DNA from: an uncultured Fidelibacterota bacterium
GTDB lineage: Bacteria; Fidelibacterota; Marinisomatia; Marinisomatales; UBA8229
Length of the DNA: 5,779 nt
Direction: 5' to 3'
Assembly (NCBI GenBank): GCA_913054425.1
Contig: CAJXJG010000120.1
Location: forward strand, 1 to 5,779
The first letter of the stretch is position 1, and each line of letters begins with the position of its first letter. Below, piece by piece: positions 1 through 5,649 of the stretch. Position numbers and translations under genes: made by a program. A model generated the notes under the pieces. That model saw only the letters and a list, made by a program, of their open reading frames with translations. It did not search any database and was not told where the DNA came from.

Positions 1-114
1 AAGGAAGATAATAAGGAAGATGCTATCAAAAAAATCAGTTCACTTGCAGAAATTTATTACCCTAACATTCCAGATTTTGCAGAACAGGTCGCTAATTATT
101 ATTTGAAAAAGTAG
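1..114 (+). CDS. 3' end of an unidentified protein (partial)
   Basis: The first frame is open from the window edge to a TAG at 112-114 and encodes the last 37 residues of a protein. The tail is charged at its start (KEDNKEDAIKK) and then reads as amphipathic helix, ending ADFAEQV-like (PDFAEQVANYYLKK). The composition is protein-like rather than random, and the opposite strand here gives only low-complexity text. I do not recognise the family, and the beginning of the gene lies outside the window. The stop codon sits about 10 nt from the broken end of the integrase relic on the other strand, so the gene's own C-terminus may have been trimmed or extended at that junction. It could also be a pseudogene remnant. 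Confidence 0.45.
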   Translation, partial: KEDNKEDAIKKISSLAEIYYPNIPDFAEQVANYYLKK

Positions 115-123
115 ATATTTGCA

Positions 124-310
124 TGATGCCTCGACAGTTCTTTCAGTAGCCAAATATGTTAGAAATTCCTCGACTTTCTTTTCAGATTCAATGAATAAGG
201 ATTCACGCGCTTGCATGCGATGAAACTTCACAAACTGCTTAATCCAGTCGCAATAAGTACGTTCTGTATTGATTGAATAATGCTCACTACTTCATCAATC
301 CACTGATATC
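124..310 (-). pseudogene. Decayed N-terminal fragment of integron/phage-type tyrosine recombinase
   Basis: Read on the minus strand from about 288 to 124, this segment encodes HYSINTERTYCDWIKQF, then VKFHRMQARES, then VEEFLTYLATERTVEAS. This is the pattern of the N-terminal SAM-like, core-binding domain of integron integrases and related tyrosine recombinases, which typically read KHYSxRTExxYxxWIxxFxxFH, a short loop, VxxFLxxLAxxRxVxAST. A further piece, IDEVV, which matches the usual LLDEVR lead-in, lies just upstream (about 288-303) in another frame, so there is a frameshift with stop codons near 292-297. The similarity stops abruptly after EAS at about 124, where TQNQAL would be expected. 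The whole catalytic domain with its Arg-His-Arg-Tyr residues is missing, so the relic cannot be active. The assignment rests on remembered motif patterns, not a search. Confidence 0.68.
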
Positions 311-339
311 ATTCAGTAATTTCTTATTTGAATTTTGTG

Positions 340-368
340 TTGACATCCAATTTGATTGGCTATAAAAT
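340..368 (+). promoter_or_regulatory. Predicted sigma70 promoter of the transport operon
   Basis: A perfect -35 hexamer TTGACA (340-345) is separated by 17 nt from TAAAAT (363-368), a near-consensus -10. An overlapping alternative -10 is TATAAA (361-366) with a 15-nt spacer. Transcription would begin near 375 and leave a leader of about 150 nt before the ATG at 528. The spacer contains a small perfect inverted repeat, CCAAT-TTG-ATTGG (347-359), placed where a repressor could block the promoter. That role is inference. Confidence 0.55.
347..359. promoter_or_regulatory. Candidate operator palindrome in promoter spacer
   Basis: Five-base arms CCAAT and ATTGG flank TTG and lie entirely between the -35 and -10 hexamers. 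Sugar-ABC operons are often controlled by LacI- or DeoR-type repressors at such positions, but no regulator gene is present in this window and the arms are short enough to occur by chance. Confidence 0.25.
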
Positions 369-389
369 TCCTTGGAAGTCTATCATAAA

Positions 390-504
390 GGGAGGCCTGC
401 TAAGGGCTCAACTAAATCTCCCGTCAAGACGCTCGTTTGGCCCTCCGATTGGTCATTTCAGTGTCTGAAAATTTAACCCGGTCAGGGGCAGGATGCACCG
501 GGTT
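390..504 (+). promoter_or_regulatory. Structured 5' leader with stem-loops before the binding-protein gene
   Basis: The predicted leader contains several possible stems. GGGAG (390-394) can pair with CTCCC (418-422), or an extended GGAGGCC can pair imperfectly with GGCCCTCC near 439-446, so these two would compete. A clean 8-bp stem AACCCGGT (475-482) and ACCGGGTT (497-504) has a 14-nt loop and ends 12 nt before the GGAG Shine-Dalgarno at 517-520. No long U-run follows it, so it is not a simple terminator. It may protect the mRNA, affect initiation or be a protein-binding dyad. I could not match the leader to a known riboswitch class. Confidence 0.35.
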
Positions 505-527
505 TAACCGATAAATGGAGAATAAGT

Positions 528-1994
528 ATGTCGAACAAAACAGCAACGTATGCAAAATCAGTTAAAAAAGACGTCTTTTCGCGCAGTAAATTCATGCGGG
601 GCACTGCCGTCGCTGGTTGTTCAATTGTCACCTTGATGGCTGGCAGCGCCAAGAAAATACAAATGAAACTTATTAAATCTATCGCGGCGGGCGTTTTGCT
701 CGCTTTGATATCAGTAACCCAGGCATTAGCTGGCGAAAGCATCCGTATTTTGACAAATGTCGTTGGCGGAAAAAATGTCGATGAACATGCTTTATTCATT
801 AACGAAGTTGAAAAACAGATAGGCCTTAAGGTCGAGATGATAAAGCCTACATCAAACTATGACCAGGTATTGCTGACCACCCTAGCCAGCGGAGAAAAAT
901 ATGATCTGATTTATGGTACTGCCAAGCAACTTGATGCATTTATCAGCCAAGGTGCTCTAATGGATCTAAGCGGATATATTAAAGAATCTTCAATTCTTTC
1001 TGATCCCGTTCGTATTCCGCAAGCAGAGTGGAACATGATCATACGGGACGGGAAGCATTATTCTGTACCCAATAAGTTTGAAGGTGGTACCATGCCAACC
1101 GCACGTGGGGATTGGCTGAAAGAATTCGGTATGAATGCACCGAACTCCCTCGAAGATTGGTATGCCTTCTTTAAAATGTCGAAAGAAAAGAAGGGTGCAT
1201 GGGGATTATCTACAAAAGGCCTTAACGACATTCAGGCCTGGATGAGTGCAGCTGGTCTTAAAGCAGGATATGTTTTGAATGGTAAAAAACGGACCATTCC
1301 TTATGCAAGTGATGCTGCGGCAGCAATCTATGACTGGTTTGGAAAACTTAGCAAAGAAGGTCTGATGGATCCGGATTTCCCAACCAATGGCAGTTCTGCC
1401 ATGCGCAACAAGTTTCTTGCCAATCAGGTTTCTACCGTAACCTATTGGGATGCCTGGGTTGGCCTGTTTAACAATCTACGCTTAAATGATGACCCTAACA
1501 CCAAGTTCAGCGCAATTGGTGTTGGGGCTGTTCCCGGACCAAATGGAAAGACAATACTGAAGCGTGGCGACTCGTCAATCTGGATGATTCCAGCCAATGC
1601 TGAAAATCCGAAAAATGCCATTAAATTTCTTGAGTTCTGGCATTCCGAAAAAGGTTATATACTCGGCACTCTGGGTATTGAAGGGCATGATTACACTGTA
1701 AACGGCGGTAAATTTTCAATGACCAAAGAAGGTAACTCTCATGGTTACGATCATGGCGCGCCACGTGTTACCAATAGTTCATGGGTCAATCCGTTTGGCA
1801 GTCTACCTGGCGTTCTAGAAGCTCAGGCAATTGTTATGGCTCAGGCTTCACCTGAATACCTTCCAAAGGAATGGAGTACGGCAAAGAAGATCGTCAACAA
1901 ATATGCACTTCAAGCTATGACAGGTGTAATTTCCGGTTCAGAAGCTGTGAAAAAAATGCAAAGTGAACTTTCTTCAGCAAAACTGATTGACTAG
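528..1994 (+). CDS. Family 1 extracellular solute-binding protein of sugar-type ABC importer
   Basis: This is the periplasmic receptor of an ABC importer, probably for a carbohydrate or a related solute. It has 488 residues from the ATG at 528. The mature part, of about 420 residues, is typical in size for LplA/UgpB/MalE-like proteins. Supporting segments are the first beta-strand ESIRILTNVVGG near residue 70, LASGEKYDLIYG around 125, a GDWLKEFGMNAP-type hinge segment near 200 (the family usually has WLxKLGxxxPxTxxE), and the late motif AENPKNAIKFLEFWHSEKG near 360. A standard Sec signal peptide begins only at Met46 (codon 663-665): MKLIKS, a hydrophobic core, then ALA before GES, with cleavage likely after residue 68. 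The preceding 45 residues hold a second hydrophobic, Tat-like stretch. The 528 start is chosen because GGAG lies 7 nt upstream of it; the 663 start has only a weak purine stretch. The stop codon lies at the edge of a transposase relic. The substrate is unknown. Confidence 0.9.
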   Translation: MSNKTATYAKSVKKDVFSRSKFMRGTAVAGCSIVTLMAGSAKKIQMKLIKSIAAGVLLALISVTQALAGESIRILTNVVGGKNVDEHALFINEVEKQIGLKVEMIKPTSNYDQVLLTTLASGEKYDLIYGTAKQLDAFISQGALMDLSGYIKESSILSDPVRIPQAEWNMIIRDGKHYSVPNKFEGGTMPTARGDWLKEFGMNAPNSLEDWYAFFKMSKEKKGAWGLSTKGLNDIQAWMSAAGLKAGYVLNGKKRTIPYASDAAAAIYDWFGKLSKEGLMDPDFPTNGSSAMRNKFLANQVSTVTYWDAWVGLFNNLRLNDDPNTKFSAIGVGAVPGPNGKTILKRGDSSIWMIPANAENPKNAIKFLEFWHSEKGYILGTLGIEGHDYTVNGGKFSMTKEGNSHGYDHGAPRVTNSSWVNPFGSLPGVLEAQAIVMAQASPEYLPKEWSTAKKIVNKYALQAMTGVISGSEAVKKMQSELSSAKLID

Positions 1995-2154
1995 CTGTCA
2001 GGTTCCGATAGATCAGACCTTTTTCTTGAATAATTGAGGGTGTGTTTTCTGCCATTCCTTGAGGGTCTGAACCTGTGAGCGATGGGCCAAGTTTCTTTGC
2101 GGAAATATTACGGTTGTAGACTCTCAAGTAGCCGGACACTTCCATTGACGACAT
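1990..2154 (-). pseudogene. C-terminal remnant of an IS481-like transposase
   Basis: Three short minus-strand segments in successive frames line up as the end of an integrase-core (DDE) transposase: GYLRVYNRNI (to 2104), then after a one-base shift PQRNLAHRSQVQTLKEWQKT and HPQLFKKKV (2102-2016), then after another shift IYRNLTAS (2013-1990). Together they follow the pattern I recall for IS481-type C-termini: RYxxxYNxxIPQxxLxxxxPxQxxxxWxxxxPxLFxKxxYNxxGxD. Two frameshifts and the loss of everything upstream make it a dead relic. It has no visible terminal inverted repeats or target duplication. The relic reaches the last codons of the binding-protein gene on the other strand. The family assignment is from motif memory and could be another rve-type group. 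Confidence 0.58.
2000..2024 (+). terminator. Weak terminator or attenuator after the binding-protein gene
   Basis: AGGTT (2000-2004) can pair with GACCT (2016-2020), with one G-U pair, and is followed by TTTTT (2020-2024). The stem is short, so at best it would reduce readthrough. This would fit the common pattern of more binding protein than permease. The sequence also falls within the transposase relic, so the match may be accidental. Confidence 0.25.
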
Positions 2155-2185
2155 TGTTCGACTGTACGATTCTTAATGCCTTCAC

Positions 2186-2191
2186 TATAAT
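2186..2191 (+). promoter_or_regulatory. Candidate internal promoter -10 before the permeases
   Basis: A perfect TATAAT occurs at 2186-2191, about 85 nt before the first permease ATG. No good -35 stands 16-18 nt upstream (the sequence there is near TGTACG), and there is no extended -10 TG. If used, transcripts would start near 2198, just before the strong stem-loop at 2219-2254. It would give the permease-hydrolase genes their own transcription despite the gap after the binding-protein gene. Confidence 0.3.
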
Positions 2192-2218
2192 CACAGGGGA
2201 TCTGACATACCATTCTTT

Positions 2219-2254
2219 CCCTCTGTTAGTATAAGGTCCGATACCAACAGAGGG
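2219..2254 (+). promoter_or_regulatory. Strong stem-loop upstream of the permease genes
   Basis: CCCTCTGTT (2219-2227) is the exact reverse complement of AACAGAGGG (2246-2254). After one A-C mismatch the stem continues with GTAT (2229-2232) and ATAC (2241-2244), giving 13 of 14 pairs around the 8-nt loop AAGGTCCG. CCTATTTT follows the right arm, so the structure is somewhat terminator-like, but the U-run is short and offset by 5 nt. It ends 22 nt before the permease start codon. Likely roles are an mRNA processing or stability element between binding protein and permeases, an attenuator, or a DNA operator. It could also be a piece of mobile-element debris. Confidence 0.6.
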
Positions 2255-2276
2255 GCCTATTTTCGAATCAGGTAGT

Positions 2277-3158
2277 ATGAGTATTTTTAGCAAACAGTTC
2301 AGGGATCACTGGCAACTTTATGCGTTCATATTCCCTATTCTTTTATATTTTGTTATCTTTGTTTTTTACCCTCTGGCTCAGGGTATCTGGATGAGTTTCC
2401 AGAAGATGGGTTTGCTGGGCCCAATGGGTTTCATTGGCCAGGAAAACTATCGCATTGTCTTTACAGACCCAACCGTTATTCAGTCCACAATTAGTACAAT
2501 TGTTATTGCTGCGAATATAACCATTTTTGGTTTTGCCCTGCCTATTTTACCGGCTATTGCGATTCATGAAATTACTAGGATCACCTGGAAACGTCTTTTC
2601 CAAACGATCATTTATATGCCTTATCTATTCTCTTGGGTAATCATTATCGGTATCTGGATGAACTTGTTGTCTCCGATAGGTTTAGTCAATTCGATACTTG
2701 TTTCCATTGGTCTACTCGACATTCCTATCAGTTTTTTTTCCAGTCCCAACTTTGCCCGTACACTGCTTGTTGCTCAAACCGTCTGGAAAGATCTTGGATT
2801 TAATGCAGTAATATATTTGGCTGCAATTGTTTCTATAAATCCGGAACTTTATGAGGCTGCCGAGATAGATGGGGCTTCAGTATTTCATAAAATCCGATAT
2901 ATCATCCTCCCGCATATTTACCCTGCCATGCAGATAGTTTTTCTAATCACACTTGTTGGGTCACTGCGGACATTTGATTCATCATATCTGATGACCAATG
3001 GGCTGACCGCAGATAAAATAACAACCTTAGCTATGCTGATATATGAACGCGGTCTGCTTGAATTTGATCTCGGTGTTGCCAGTGCAGCCGGTGTCCTGCT
3101 ACTCGCAATTTCCATTCTGTTCGCCCTTACTGCCAGCAAAATTGTTGGATATAAATAG
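2277..3158 (+). CDS. ABC importer inner-membrane permease, LplB/MalF type
   Basis: This is one half of the membrane channel of a carbohydrate-type ABC importer (binding-protein-dependent transport inner membrane component). It has 293 residues and about six membrane segments, the first at residues 14-36 (YAFIFPILLYFVIFVF). The cytoplasmic coupling loop that docks the ATPase is clear: YEAAEIDGAS at 192-201 followed by IRYIILP at 206-212, matching EAA-x3-G-x9-I-x-LP. The family also shows FIGxENYxxxF here as FIGQENYRIVF (52-62). The short N-terminus without a large periplasmic P2 domain makes it LplB/UgpA-like rather than enteric MalF. Only AGG (2270-2272) stands before the ATG as a weak Shine-Dalgarno. 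The next gene begins 3 nt after its stop, so the two are translationally coupled. Confidence 0.92.
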   Translation: MSIFSKQFRDHWQLYAFIFPILLYFVIFVFYPLAQGIWMSFQKMGLLGPMGFIGQENYRIVFTDPTVIQSTISTIVIAANITIFGFALPILPAIAIHEITRITWKRLFQTIIYMPYLFSWVIIIGIWMNLLSPIGLVNSILVSIGLLDIPISFFSSPNFARTLLVAQTVWKDLGFNAVIYLAAIVSINPELYEAAEIDGASVFHKIRYIILPHIYPAMQIVFLITLVGSLRTFDSSYLMTNGLTADKITTLAMLIYERGLLEFDLGVASAAGVLLLAISILFALTASKIVGYK

Positions 3159-3161
3159 GCC

Positions 3162-4007
3162 ATGTTAAAAAGCCGTGGATTTTTGATTTTTTCCTATTCC
3201 CTGTTAGGCCTGTTATCGATCATGATGATTGTGCCTTTAATCAATGTGATTGCAACATCGTTCTCAACAGGCCTTGGCTCAATGCAACCCGGTGTTATTT
3301 TCTGGCCTGATAAATTTACATTTGAAGCTTATGAAGTTCTCTGGCGCAGACTGGAATATTGGCGCCCCCTCATGAACACAATTTTTGTGACATCTGTAGG
3401 CAGTATAATTCATGTCTTTCTATCGGCCATTGGAGGATATGTTCTGGCGCAAAGTTCTCTACCAGGCAAAAAACTGATCGCAATAATTATTCTTCTTACC
3501 CTAACTATTCCTTCCCAGATCATCATGGTCCCCCTATTTGTTGTGTTCAAACAGTTCCACCTGCTTAACACCCTGACTTCGTTAATTGTTGCTGAACTGG
3601 TATCGGGCTTCAGCATTCTACTGATGAAGACTTATTTTGAACGTATTCCCATTGAACTTAAGGAATCAGCCAAAATAGACGGCGCAAACACCTGGATGAT
3701 CTTTTTAAAAATCTATGTACCATTGACCTTTCCCGGATTAGCGACAGTTTTGCTGTTTGATGTGGTCAGAAAATATAACATGTTTATCGAGCCTCTGATC
3801 TTCATCAACGACCCCTTAAAGATGACTCTCCAGGTCGCCCTGAAATCTATCGTGTTGAATGATCAAGTGACATCGACCAATGATATTATTACCCCGAATG
3901 TCGTTTCAGCTGGTATTGTACTGGCACTAGCCCCTTTGATTCTTTTCTATCCAGCAATACAGCGTTATTTTATAACTGGAATATATTCAGGAGCTGTGAA
4001 GGAATAA
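3162..4007 (+). CDS. ABC importer inner-membrane permease, YtcP/MalG type
   Basis: This is the second channel subunit, expected to form a heterodimer with the preceding permease. It has 281 residues. A first membrane helix lies at about 8-31, followed by a periplasmic segment with FTFEAYEVL (52-60, the usual FTxxNYxxxL), then five more helices. The EAA coupling loop reads ESAKIDGANTW at 168-178, followed by KIYVPL at 183-188. The C-terminus, YPAIQRYFITGIYSGAVKE, matches the typical QRYFxxGxxxGAVK ending of MalG-like subunits, so the gene is complete. It starts 3 nt after the upstream stop with only AGG as ribosome-binding signal, which suggests coupled translation, and it is followed 3 nt later by the hydrolase gene. 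No ATPase gene follows, which is unusual for a complete importer operon. Confidence 0.93.
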   Translation: MLKSRGFLIFSYSLLGLLSIMMIVPLINVIATSFSTGLGSMQPGVIFWPDKFTFEAYEVLWRRLEYWRPLMNTIFVTSVGSIIHVFLSAIGGYVLAQSSLPGKKLIAIIILLTLTIPSQIIMVPLFVVFKQFHLLNTLTSLIVAELVSGFSILLMKTYFERIPIELKESAKIDGANTWMIFLKIYVPLTFPGLATVLLFDVVRKYNMFIEPLIFINDPLKMTLQVALKSIVLNDQVTSTNDIITPNVVSAGIVLALAPLILFYPAIQRYFITGIYSGAVKE

Positions 4008-4010
4008 GCC

Positions 4011-5453
4011 TTGGAAACCACACATCTTCTTACCGGGCACGAAATACTTATCACCTGCCTGGTTCAAGCGGAGGATAAAGTCCGCAGTCCCTACCTGTAT
4101 GTGCCTGTACTCATGCCGACTGGAACCACCCTTATCAACGTTAAAATGACGTATGATAAATCTGAGGCCTGTGTTATTGACCTCGGAATACTTGATAGTA
4201 GAGCAACAGGTTTTCCAACTCAGGCCGGGTTTCGTGGCTGGAGTGGAGGAGCACGTAATAGCTTTTTCATTGCAACCGATGCCGCAACACCCGGATATGT
4301 TCAGGGCAATATACCTGATGGAAAATGGCAAATTGTTCTTGGCCTCTACAAGGTTCCACCAATGGGGACAACCATCCATCTTAATGTAATGATTGATGAT
4401 TCAGACAGACCTTTAAAAGAGCCAGTAAACTTCCCCACTGTGACCCGTTCCGGCACCGGATGGTATAAGGGTGATTTGCATTGTCATACTCACCACAGTG
4501 ACGCACGAGGTACACCAGAAATATTACACCAGACGGCGCAACATATCGGTCTCGACTTCCTGTCAGTTACTGATCACAACACCATTACCCAGTGGCAATA
4601 CTTTGGACACCATTCCTCTCCGAAACTGGTCTTTGTTCAGGGAATGGAAATCACGACCTATAATGGCCATATCAATATTTTTGGTTTAAATAATTGGATA
4701 GATTTCCGTCTTGAATGTGATAAAGATGTTGATATCTTAGTACAAGCCGCGCATGATCAGGGGGCACTGGTTTCTGTAAACCACGACAAGCCACCCTTGC
4801 CTTGGCTTCATAAACTTCCATCCTTGGACTGTATGGAAGTCTGGCAAAATCACTGGTTAGCAGGAAACGAGCATTCCCTCAAACTTTATGATCAGCGAAT
4901 TTCTGAAGGACAACAGATCTCTTTGATTGGCGGTAGTGATTATCACCAACCAGAACAATTCCAGCCGGATAGTCCTTTTATTTTAGGATGTCCTACGACC
5001 GTTTTGTGGTTGGAGAATCTTAATCAGGAAACCGTTCTGGAAGGTCTGCGTTGCGGCAACGGTTATGTTACGGAATCACCAGAAGGGCCTCACCTTTCAT
5101 TTACGATCGGTAAAGTCGCGATGGGTAACGTTATGCGTGTTACTGGTAAGGTTACAGCCCAAATTGATGTCCGGGGCGCGGCTGGTGACTATCTGGTCTG
5201 GATCAGTGAACAAGGTCCAGTCGCTAAGTTCATAATTCCCTCAGATATCTGGCAATCTGAGTTGCATATCACATGCGGCAATATATTTCTGCGTGTCGAA
5301 ATTCAAGCTGCCGCCAGTCATGACAAAATACTAAATAGTGTCAAAGAGTGGTACAAGGACCGCCCTGTTCCCAGAGGGTTTGAGTTGGACTCAAAGCAAC
5401 CCCAGGTAATCCGTAGAGCCCTGTCCAATCCGGTATACTTCCAAGTTAGTTGA
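4011..5453 (+). CDS. CehA/McbA-family PHP-type metallohydrolase
   Basis: This is a predicted metal-dependent hydrolase of the PHP superfamily, 480 residues long and probably cytoplasmic because no signal peptide is visible. The N-terminal 150 residues form a beta-rich domain with FRGWSGGAR (74-82), ATPGY and WQIVLGLYK, a combination I associate with CehA/McbA proteins; CehA hydrolyses the carbamate carbaryl. The PHP domain (about 150-315) retains candidate metal ligands: H157 and H159 in DLHCHTHHSD, D188 and H189 in SVTDHN, E213 in GMEITTYNGH with H220, H258 in VSVNHDKP, and D310 and H312 in GGSDYHQP. The remainder is another beta-rich domain. The start is TTG with AAGGA 7 nt upstream. The position directly after two permeases suggests cleavage of the imported compound, possibly a phosphoester, ester or carbamate bond. 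The reaction itself is inference. Confidence 0.88.
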   Translation: METTHLLTGHEILITCLVQAEDKVRSPYLYVPVLMPTGTTLINVKMTYDKSEACVIDLGILDSRATGFPTQAGFRGWSGGARNSFFIATDAATPGYVQGNIPDGKWQIVLGLYKVPPMGTTIHLNVMIDDSDRPLKEPVNFPTVTRSGTGWYKGDLHCHTHHSDARGTPEILHQTAQHIGLDFLSVTDHNTITQWQYFGHHSSPKLVFVQGMEITTYNGHINIFGLNNWIDFRLECDKDVDILVQAAHDQGALVSVNHDKPPLPWLHKLPSLDCMEVWQNHWLAGNEHSLKLYDQRISEGQQISLIGGSDYHQPEQFQPDSPFILGCPTTVLWLENLNQETVLEGLRCGNGYVTESPEGPHLSFTIGKVAMGNVMRVTGKVTAQIDVRGAAGDYLVWISEQGPVAKFIIPSDIWQSELHITCGNIFLRVEIQAAASHDKILNSVKEWYKDRPVPRGFELDSKQPQVIRRALSNPVYFQVS

Positions 5454-5472
5454 ATCTTTAAAAATCCCGATT

Positions 5473-5649
5473 ATGAGTAAATTATTTCATGGTTATTACA
5501 CCGATGTAACAAGTGAAGCTAGAGACCCAACCAACGAATGGAAACGCATTACCACAGAAAGAGTGAAGGCTTACCGCAAGAAAAAGAAGGAAGAAAGAGA
5601 AAAGAGAAAACAGTACAAAATAAAAATGAAGCAAAGGTCTTTGAAGTAA
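5473..5649 (+). CDS. Small basic protein of unknown function (58 aa)
   Basis: An ATG-started frame gives 58 residues, beginning MSKLFHGYYTDVTSEARDP, passing through NEWKRITTERVKAYRKKKKE, and ending KMKQRSLK. The second half is a strongly basic helix rich in Lys, Arg and Glu, likely a coiled coil or nucleic-acid-binding tail. The coding strand there is a pure A/G tract from 5578 to 5610. No Shine-Dalgarno is visible before the ATG, only ATCCCGATT, so initiation is doubtful. The frame is also open for about 60 nt upstream, overlapping the end of the hydrolase gene. I do not recognise a family. It may be the first part of a larger gene whose remainder continues in the +1 frame after 5647. Confidence 0.42.
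   Translation: MSKLFHGYYTDVTSEARDPTNEWKRITTERVKAYRKKKKEEREKRKQYKIKMKQRSLK
5578..5610 (+). repeat. 33-nt polypurine tract
   Basis: Every base from 5578 to 5610 is A or G. In the 58-residue ORF it encodes the Lys/Arg/Glu-rich helix. It is a low-complexity sequence prone to replication slippage or sequencing indels, which matters because a frame change is suspected shortly downstream. Confidence 0.7.

Noticed and set aside
475..509. Integron attC recombination site suggested by the hairpin near the integrase relic
   Set aside because: The paired core sites (RYYYAAC and GTTRRRY with inner boxes) are not present in the right arrangement; only a simple dyad is visible.
482..799. Minus-strand open frame of 105 codons across the start of the binding-protein gene
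   Set aside because: It is antisense to the leader and signal peptide, has no ribosome-binding site and no recognisable domain; it is a shadow of the real gene.
2034..2066. Direct repeat TTGAGGGT (2034-2041 and 2059-2066), 25 nt apart
   Set aside because: Both copies lie within the transposase relic, where the minus strand reads as coding sequence, so they are probably chance and not operator sites.
3987..4379. Minus-strand open frame of 130 codons over the permease-hydrolase junction
   Set aside because: It lies opposite strongly conserved hydrolase motifs such as FRGWSGGAR, so it is an antisense shadow.
5496..5509. Inverted repeat TTACA-CCGA-TGTAA as terminator of the operon
   Set aside because: The stem is only five pairs, AT-rich, with no T-run after it, and lies inside the small ORF. 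I see no convincing terminator after the hydrolase gene.
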